Shown here in pieces: positions 58,801 through 64,000 of a stretch of 64,000 nucleotides of DNA. Source of the stretch: Eucalyptus grandis (lineage: Eukaryota > Streptophyta > Magnoliopsida > Myrtales > Myrtaceae). The notes under the pieces are model-generated. The model had not been told where the DNA came from and searched no databases. It was given only the letters and a program-made list of their open reading frames with translations. Each line of letters opens with the position of its first letter. The first letter of the stretch is position 1. The stretch covers positions 8,742,001-8,806,000 of the forward strand of contig NC_052620.1 in assembly GCF_016545825.1 (NCBI RefSeq), read 5' to 3'. A program made the position numbers and the translations under genes.

Positions 58801-61800
58801 AATAGCAATTTCTCTCACTGCAATGACCTAGAAATATCTCATTTAATAAGAGGAAACTTCTCCAGTGGAAAGTTCTGGACCGCATTTAGAAACAGTGTTA
58901 GATTATCAGACAAAAAAGTAATAGTGCCATGGCGACCAGACTTATAATTGATAGGGAAATGGCAATAAGTCGATGCTGACATCTTCTCAAAACTGAAAAC
59001 ATCATCTATCAGATTAGAAACTATGCAAACCAATTGTTGTTTATACTGAGGACAGGATCTTGGATACTAGCACTAATAGATAACTGACCAAAGAAACACA
59101 AGTTCACACAACATTCCAAGTTTGCAATAATCAATTAAATATCAGAAAGATGTCGCAATTTCTCCAATTTTAGCTGCTGTAGTACAGACAGAAACAGAGA
59201 TATTCAGATGTAGTGGCTCCAAACCTTCTCAGTCAAATCTAGAGCTCCACTAATAATCGTGGTCTCATCATGTGTGAGTTCACCTCCTTTCCCAGCCTTC
59301 AGAAAACAGAAGTCATGAAAATGAAAAAGAAACCATGAGAAAGATCAAAATGCAACTCCTTTCTTGAACCCATTTGCATGCAAGAATCTTATGGAACAGT
59401 GCAACGTTTCATGTACCTCCTGACTGTGGATGGAGACAAGAGCTTTTAATTGAGCACGCCTAAATAATGCCTCATTATGACCCAACACCCAGTCTAGAAC
59501 CTGAAAAGGAAAAGCAATGACTATGATTATAATTTACCATTTCAAAGGTAATTTACAGTACCTCCAACATCAAAATGGAAAATGAATGTACAGAACGTAT
59601 GACCATCCACACAATTCCATATAAAAGAAGATTTTATTGAGAGTCATAGGTCCAAGGATTGACATTCTTGCTTATTGAATTGTGTACGGTCAAGGCAAAC
59701 ATCTGTCCGATGCAGTACGGGAAAAATGGATCTTGACGTAGACATCTGCGAAGATGATATATATGCACTAAACATGCTGCAAGAAAATACTTTGAAGCTA
59801 CTGAGCTGCTTCAGTCTAAAAACCTAAGTCCGACAAGAAGTCATGTCTCAGTGCTTCGCACTACAGTTTTCATTTCTTTGTGCCTTTCCATATCTTAGCA
59901 TTTTAGCATCATGAGTGCTTTCAACATAAAACCATTGAGCAAATACCTGTAAATGAGGCAAGTTTAACAGTAACTTTGGGGCACTACTGAGAAATTAAGT
60001 AGGCCACCAGCTCACAAGTCAATCATCTCTCTATTTCTACAACAACCAATGAAAAGGATGTCAAAGGTCTCAGTTAGAAACCAGTTTTACTTGATCGTAG
60101 CAACAAAAATTGACATGCTTCAAAAGATGGAGAAGGAATGATCTAAAAAATTAGAACTATACAAACTAAGCATAAAATGAGAAATCACTTGCTCTAGTAC
60201 TTGGGGTGACTTCCTATCGGAAGCTGGTTTCGGACCTAACATCAACCACCAATTAGTCAGAACATTATAAAAATCTAATTAATGATAAGGTTAGCACTAG
60301 GCTCTTTGTTAACTACCACAAAATACTAGTATCGTAGGTATTTGGTGAAATAGATAAAGACAGGTCTTTAGTAAATGCATATTTGAATTGCAATGACTTC
60401 TACTTTATAGAGATTTTCCACAACTCGTGTAACAGATAAAATCCTCCCCTACCACAACTATCGCCCCATGGGCCACCACATACCCCTTGTCACCTCCTCC
60501 AGTGTACTGCAGCTCTTGCCATATACACTGCTGGCAAGTGGCAACCACAGTAATCACTGCTTCCACCATCAGTCAACCACCAGCATGACCATTGCATGAG
60601 GTAATTTGTTCCTCTCATGCTGAATTTTACCGAATTTATGTACAGTGGAGATCCATCAAAAAAGTATTAGACCTGCTTGTCTAAAAGTTAACATTTATAA
60701 TTCCAACACTGTAACTTTACCATAGGTTTTAAAAAACAAGGACCTCACACTACCAGATTTGGGATTACAGTGATGGTCCAATGTATTGGACAATCGATTC
60801 AGTTCTGTCACACACAAGCTCTTTACATACGCACCTCCAGTAAGACTTATGCCAAGAGTGATTTCATAATGACAAACTCAAAAGACAGTAACTACATACT
60901 TTTCCAACAGGATATGCAATTGGATAGCAAATAATCATTAGAATCCGGACAAGCCACACAAAATTGGCACCGACAGCAAGTCCATATCGGGTACATATTG
61001 CTTGTGGAATGACCTTCAATATAAGATAAAACAAGAGGGTCAGATCCTTTTGAGCCAATCATGAAGAGATTAAGAAGAATGTTGATGGCACCACAAATTA
61101 GGGGAAACACGTACCTCTCCAAAGGCTAGCACGAACGTGACAGAAAGTATAATCGCAACATATTGATTGAAAAGCTTATCCAAGTATATGGGAAGGGCCT
61201 GCCGATGGCAAATTTCAAAAAACAAGGTTGTCAGAAGCAATTCCAGCAATGAACTGACAGAAAATTTAGTGGAAAAGGTATGCTAGCCCAAGCCTTTTAA
61301 CCTAAGCCAATCATTGTCTGGTAACATGTAGGCCCGTGCTTTTCAAACCCAGATAAACACCAGAAGGCCCCCAAAAGATACTAATGTGTACACAGTTCAA
61401 ACGAACTCTCGATTGAGCAGCAGGGCAAGCACGGCCGTCTCTTTTGCTAAGCTAGTGGAAATGTCAGGTTCAATTTACTTATCAGGGTCCCCAGATTCAT
61501 AGCCATGCAAAATGAGGAAGCCGCTGACTCGGGCCGAAACAACCGTCAGTTAAAGATAAAATTTAAACGCGGGCTCTGCAAAATGATCCTCAATGCATTA
61601 CCTCCATTGAAATAGCATTGCAAAGAAGCAGTGTCACGAGAAGCTGGTGCTGCTTCTGGACCACCGGCAAGATAGTAGCTAAAAATTTCAAAAGGAAAAT
61701 CACAAAGTAAGCATAGAAAAGAAAAAGAAAAAGAAAAGGGAAGGAAATGGATCCGAATCCAGCGAATCAACCCCGTATCTCCGCCGTCCTTACAAATTCC

Positions 61801-62117
61801 AGATCAAGAATCAAGAACCAACGAACCAACGAACCCACACGCCCCCACACAAACACGCGAAACGAGCCACGACCCACCTGCTTGCTTCTTCTCGGCGTTG
61901 GTGCCGCTGCGCTGGAGGATCTCGAGATCGACGCGGCCGAGCGACATGAGGCCGAGGTGAGGCCCGACATGATGCCGGCGAAGAGGACCAAGAAGCAGGA
62001 GAGCCCGGCGTAGACGAAGAACATGACCGACCCGAAGGTGATCTCGCTCCCGAGGGAGGTGCCGAGGTCTTCCCGGGTCACCATCCGGGTCACCATCAAC
62101 GCATTGATCAGATGCAC
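55847..62117 (-). CDS. CNNM/DUF21-CBS transmembrane protein (plant At4g14240-like), 13 exons, with indels
   Basis: Exons (high to low): 62117-61878, 61678-61602, 61198-61115, 61013-60900, 59500-59417, 59296-59225, 58701-58634, 58145-58058, 57956-57883, 57796-57467, 57384-57338, 57239-57160, 55942-55847. Every intron has GT-AG ends. The exons would sum to about 485 residues plus a TAG stop, the usual size of the plant family. Family members are membrane proteins with a DUF21 core and two CBS motifs; they are linked to Mg2+ efflux or vacuolar loading. Four short indels break the frame as given: the start ATG reads GTG-shifted (62115-62117), one base lost at 61956, one at about 57622-57624, and two at about 57233-57236. 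No substitution stop was seen, so consensus errors are as likely as a pseudogene. The first intact in-frame ATG is at 62096-62094. Confidence 0.9.
57338..58701 (-). other. CBS pair of the CNNM-like protein, exons 7-11
   Basis: The first CBS motif spans exons 7-9: [55 protein letters not shown]. The second is in exon 10: [33 protein letters not shown], a variable acidic/basic linker, then [19 protein letters not shown]. Exon 11 adds [18 protein letters not shown] pairs of CNNM proteins bind Mg-ATP. The linker holds the exon 10 single-base loss. Confidence 0.87.
59225..62096 (-). other. CNNM (DUF21) transmembrane core, exons 1-6
   Basis: Exon 1 encodes the first helix ([20 protein letters not shown]) and continues, after a lost base, as [18 protein letters not shown]. 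Exon 2 gives [19 protein letters not shown]. Exon 3 is [20 protein letters not shown] followed by AFGE. Exon 4 has the signature [19 protein letters not shown] and YPIAYPVGK. Exon 5 gives [20 protein letters not shown], and exon 6 [20 protein letters not shown]. The E-x-IPQ motif and the basic and acidic helices are hallmarks of CNNM cores. Exon 1 has a Leu/Val-to-Arg-type difference (LGRVDLE, where many relatives have LGLV), read from this sequence only. Confidence 0.87.
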
Positions 62118-62400
62118 TCCCTCCTCTCCTCCCGCCTCCCCTCCCTCCCTCTTCCGCCCTGTTTCTCCGGCTGCTGCCCTGCAGAATTCGACGTGAAATC
62201 GAAGTGGGTTTTTCCACTTCGACGACGACGGTGATGGCGACACGGTAGATTTCCGTGGGGGCTTAAGAGAGAGAGATTGAGATTCTGCGGGAGGTGGGAT
62301 GCGGTGGTGGCGGCGAGCTTGAGGCGCACGGGAAGAGTCAGAGAGAGAGAGAGAGAGAGAGAGGAGAGGAACTGCGTACGACAATGCCTCGGGGATGATG
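62097..62400 (-). promoter_or_regulatory. 5' leader of the CNNM-like gene
   Basis: Purine/pyrimidine-rich leader with a (GA)n run at 62340-62362. There is no in-frame ATG between 62384 and 62097. The same leader, including the run and the sequence on both sides, recurs at 63300-63560. The transcription start cannot be placed from sequence. Confidence 0.55.
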
Positions 62401-62840
62401 CGATGTACACGTGGCGGGATCTGGGCGCATCTCGTGGGGAATTGTCGTTTGGTTCCGGGGTCGTGGCCGTTCTTGTCCGGGTTGAAGAGAGAACGCCACT
62501 CGCGTTATTAAGAAGAGAATATGGTGCGAAGGTTGCGAACTTGAGCCAAACGCAGAATGTTATTATTGAATTTTTAATTTATTTCATGTGGTCATTGAAT
62601 TTTAGCTTAATATATTATGTTGTTCCTAAATTTTTAACATATTCAATATGATTAAAGAACTTTTAATATATATTTAATTTAATCATCGGACCATATGAAT
62701 ATATTTAATATTATTTTTGAATTTGAATAAATAAAATGATGACTTTGGACATTTTGACATAGTGTATTGAACATTTATTAAAATTTCATAGATTACATTA
62801 AAAAAATAAAAATTCAAGATTAAGTTAAAGTTGAGGAACC
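62113..62840 (-). repeat. Segmental duplication, copy 1 (leader and upstream region of CNNM gene)
   Basis: Aligns with 63300-64000, for example GAAGTGGGTTTTTCCACTTC at 62201 and 63425, and CGCGTTATTAAGAAGAGAAT at 62501 and 63674. It includes the 5' leader, GA run and AT-rich upstream DNA, but not the coding exons. Confidence 0.9.
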
Positions 62841-62901
62841 ACATTAAGTAAAATTAAAAAGATCAAGATATCATATCAAAATTCATAAACCAACTTTGTT
62901 G

Positions 62902-63180
62902 TTACCTATAAATCATTTTCTTGTCCCATGTCATGATGCGAATCATCCTTATCCTCTTCTCTTCTAACGTCCGAAAAGGTGTATCAACTAGAGCGAGATA
63001 TCTCAATTTGTGATATGTTGATAATACTTGACGCGAGAACGATAATGTATCAAAAAACGGCAAACCTTCTTGAATTGATCTTAGCGCATTTTGGGCAGCA
63101 CTTTTATACAAGTTCCTTTTATGAAATAAAGCCTGATCCTCAAGGGTAAGGATTGCAGCGAATTCTCGGAAGATGATTGC
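62902..63180 (-). CDS. Uncharacterised open frame between the duplicated leaders
   Basis: A frame of about 92 codons without ATG start runs 63180 to 62902. It is preceded by TTGACTTAG, which could act as a splice acceptor. Its translation includes FREFAAILTLEDQALFHKRN, QNALRSIQEGLPFFDTLSF and KRIRMIRIMTWDKKM, and ends in a stop. The composition looks protein-like (mixed hydrophobic, basic, aromatic) but no family was recognised. It sits downstream of the second leader copy on the same strand, so it could be an exon of a gene using that copy, an inserted gene fragment, or chance. Confidence 0.25.
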   Translation of the reverse strand, partial: AIIFREFAAILTLEDQALFHKRNLYKSAAQNALRSIQEGLPFFDTLSFSRQVLSTYHKLRYLALVDTPFRTLEEKRIRMIRIMTWDKKMIYR

Positions 63181-63299
63181 CTAAGTCAACATAAATAGGG
63201 GTTACGAGAACGTTAGTATTTTTTCTTTTTTTAAATGGAGACAGTATAGAATCCGATGGGATATAAAAACATTATGATTAGGACAATATCCTATTTTAA

Positions 63300-63499
63300 T
63301 TGCATCTCTCCCCACCTCCCGCTTCCCCCGGCTGCTACCTACAGAATTTGACGTAAAATCGAAGAGGGTTTTTCCAATTCGACGACGACATTGACGGCGA
63401 CACGGCAGCATTCGACGTAAAATCGAAGTGGGTTTTTCCACTTCGACGACGGCAGCGATGGCGACACGGTAGATTTTCGAAGGGGCATTGGTGGGATTC

Positions 63500-63538
<39 letters not shown>

Positions 63539-64000
63539 GGGTACTACGTACGACAATGCCTTGGGGATGATGCGATGTACATGTGGCTGGATCTGGGCGA
63601 ATCTCGTGGGGTAACAGTTGTTTGGTTCCGCGGTCGCGGTCGTTCTTGACCGGGTTGAAGAGAGCACGCCACTCGCGTTATTAAGAAGAGAATATGGTGC
63701 GAAAATTGTGATATCATCACTGAATTTTTAATTTATTTCTTGTGATCGCTGAATTTTAGTCTAACATATAATAAGGTTTTTCAACTTTTAATATATTCGA
63801 TATAACTCGTGAATTTTTAGTACATATTTAATTTCATTCTTAAACTATATGAATATATTCAATATTATCTTTAAATTTGAATCAATGAAATGATGACATT
63901 GAATATTTTGACATAATTTATTGAATGTTTAGTGGAAGTTCATAAATTACATTAAATAAATCAAAATTTCAAAATTAAAAATTTCAAGGACGATATTATA
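63300..64000 (-). repeat. Segmental duplication, copy 2 (orphan leader/promoter), runs off window
   Basis: Second copy of the CNNM leader and upstream DNA, offset 1160-1224 bp from copy 1. It contains an internal 64-bp tandem duplication (63350-63475) and a (GA)n run (63502-63532). No CNNM exon follows on its downstream side, where homology stops near the position matching the start codon. Confidence 0.88.
63350..63475. repeat. 64-bp tandem duplication
   Basis: ACGTAAAATCGAAGAGGGTT... is followed 64 bp later by ACGTAAAATCGAAGTGGGTT..., both continuing through TTCGACGACG and GGCGACACGG. Copy 1 of the larger duplication has only one unit. Confidence 0.9.

Noticed and set aside
62277..62651. 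Plus-strand ORF over the CNNM leader
   Set aside because: Driven by the GA run and lacking conservation; the minus-strand gene structure explains this region.

Overview
The window is nuclear DNA of a flowering plant, very probably a eudicot. The evidence is plant-type Ty1/copia and Ty3/gypsy chromovirus retrotransposons, a plant L1-type LINE, and one spliced 13-exon host gene of the plant CNNM/DUF21 family. The species cannot be named from the sequence. No bacterial, viral-genome, CRISPR or organellar features were recognised.

Layout. 1-2593: left-truncated copia element (copia A, minus strand) with its 5' LTR and gag remnant. 2594-36117: decayed chromovirus of the Tekay/Del type (G1, plus strand), hugely expanded by later insertions. 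Its internal region (zinc knuckle, protease, RT, RNase H, integrase, chromodomain) is split by a solo LTR at 4272-7442. Its 3' LTR (from 9328) is split by a minus-strand solo LTR (11627-35295). That one is split by a plus-strand solo LTR (12868-33192), which holds a complete minus-strand chromovirus (G2, 13010-26983) and another solo LTR (27342-30500). The 5' LTR of G2 holds a further solo LTR (22739-26302). Most of these steps can be proved from 5-bp target-site duplications.

36117-41265: 5'-truncated copia element (copia B, plus strand) of the same family as copia A, with an envelope-like/coiled-coil region between pol and the 3' LTR as in Sireviruses. 41414-44762: another 3.3-kb solo LTR ending at a 100-bp assembly gap (44763-44862). 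46117-52392: full-length but decayed L1-type LINE on the minus strand, flanked by a perfect 12-bp target-site duplication. 52405-55560: AT-rich intergenic DNA with one RNase H-like relic (about 54390-54790).

55847-62117 (minus): a CNNM/DUF21-CBS membrane protein gene, probably a Mg2+ transporter. All splice sites are intact, but small deletions hit the start codon, exon 1, exon 10 and exon 12. Its 5' leader and promoter are duplicated about 1.2 kb upstream (63300-64000).

The retroelements do not work together as a system. They record repeated insertion of related chromoviruses into their own kind, followed by LTR-LTR recombination that left solo LTRs. The host gene is the only likely functional cellular locus.
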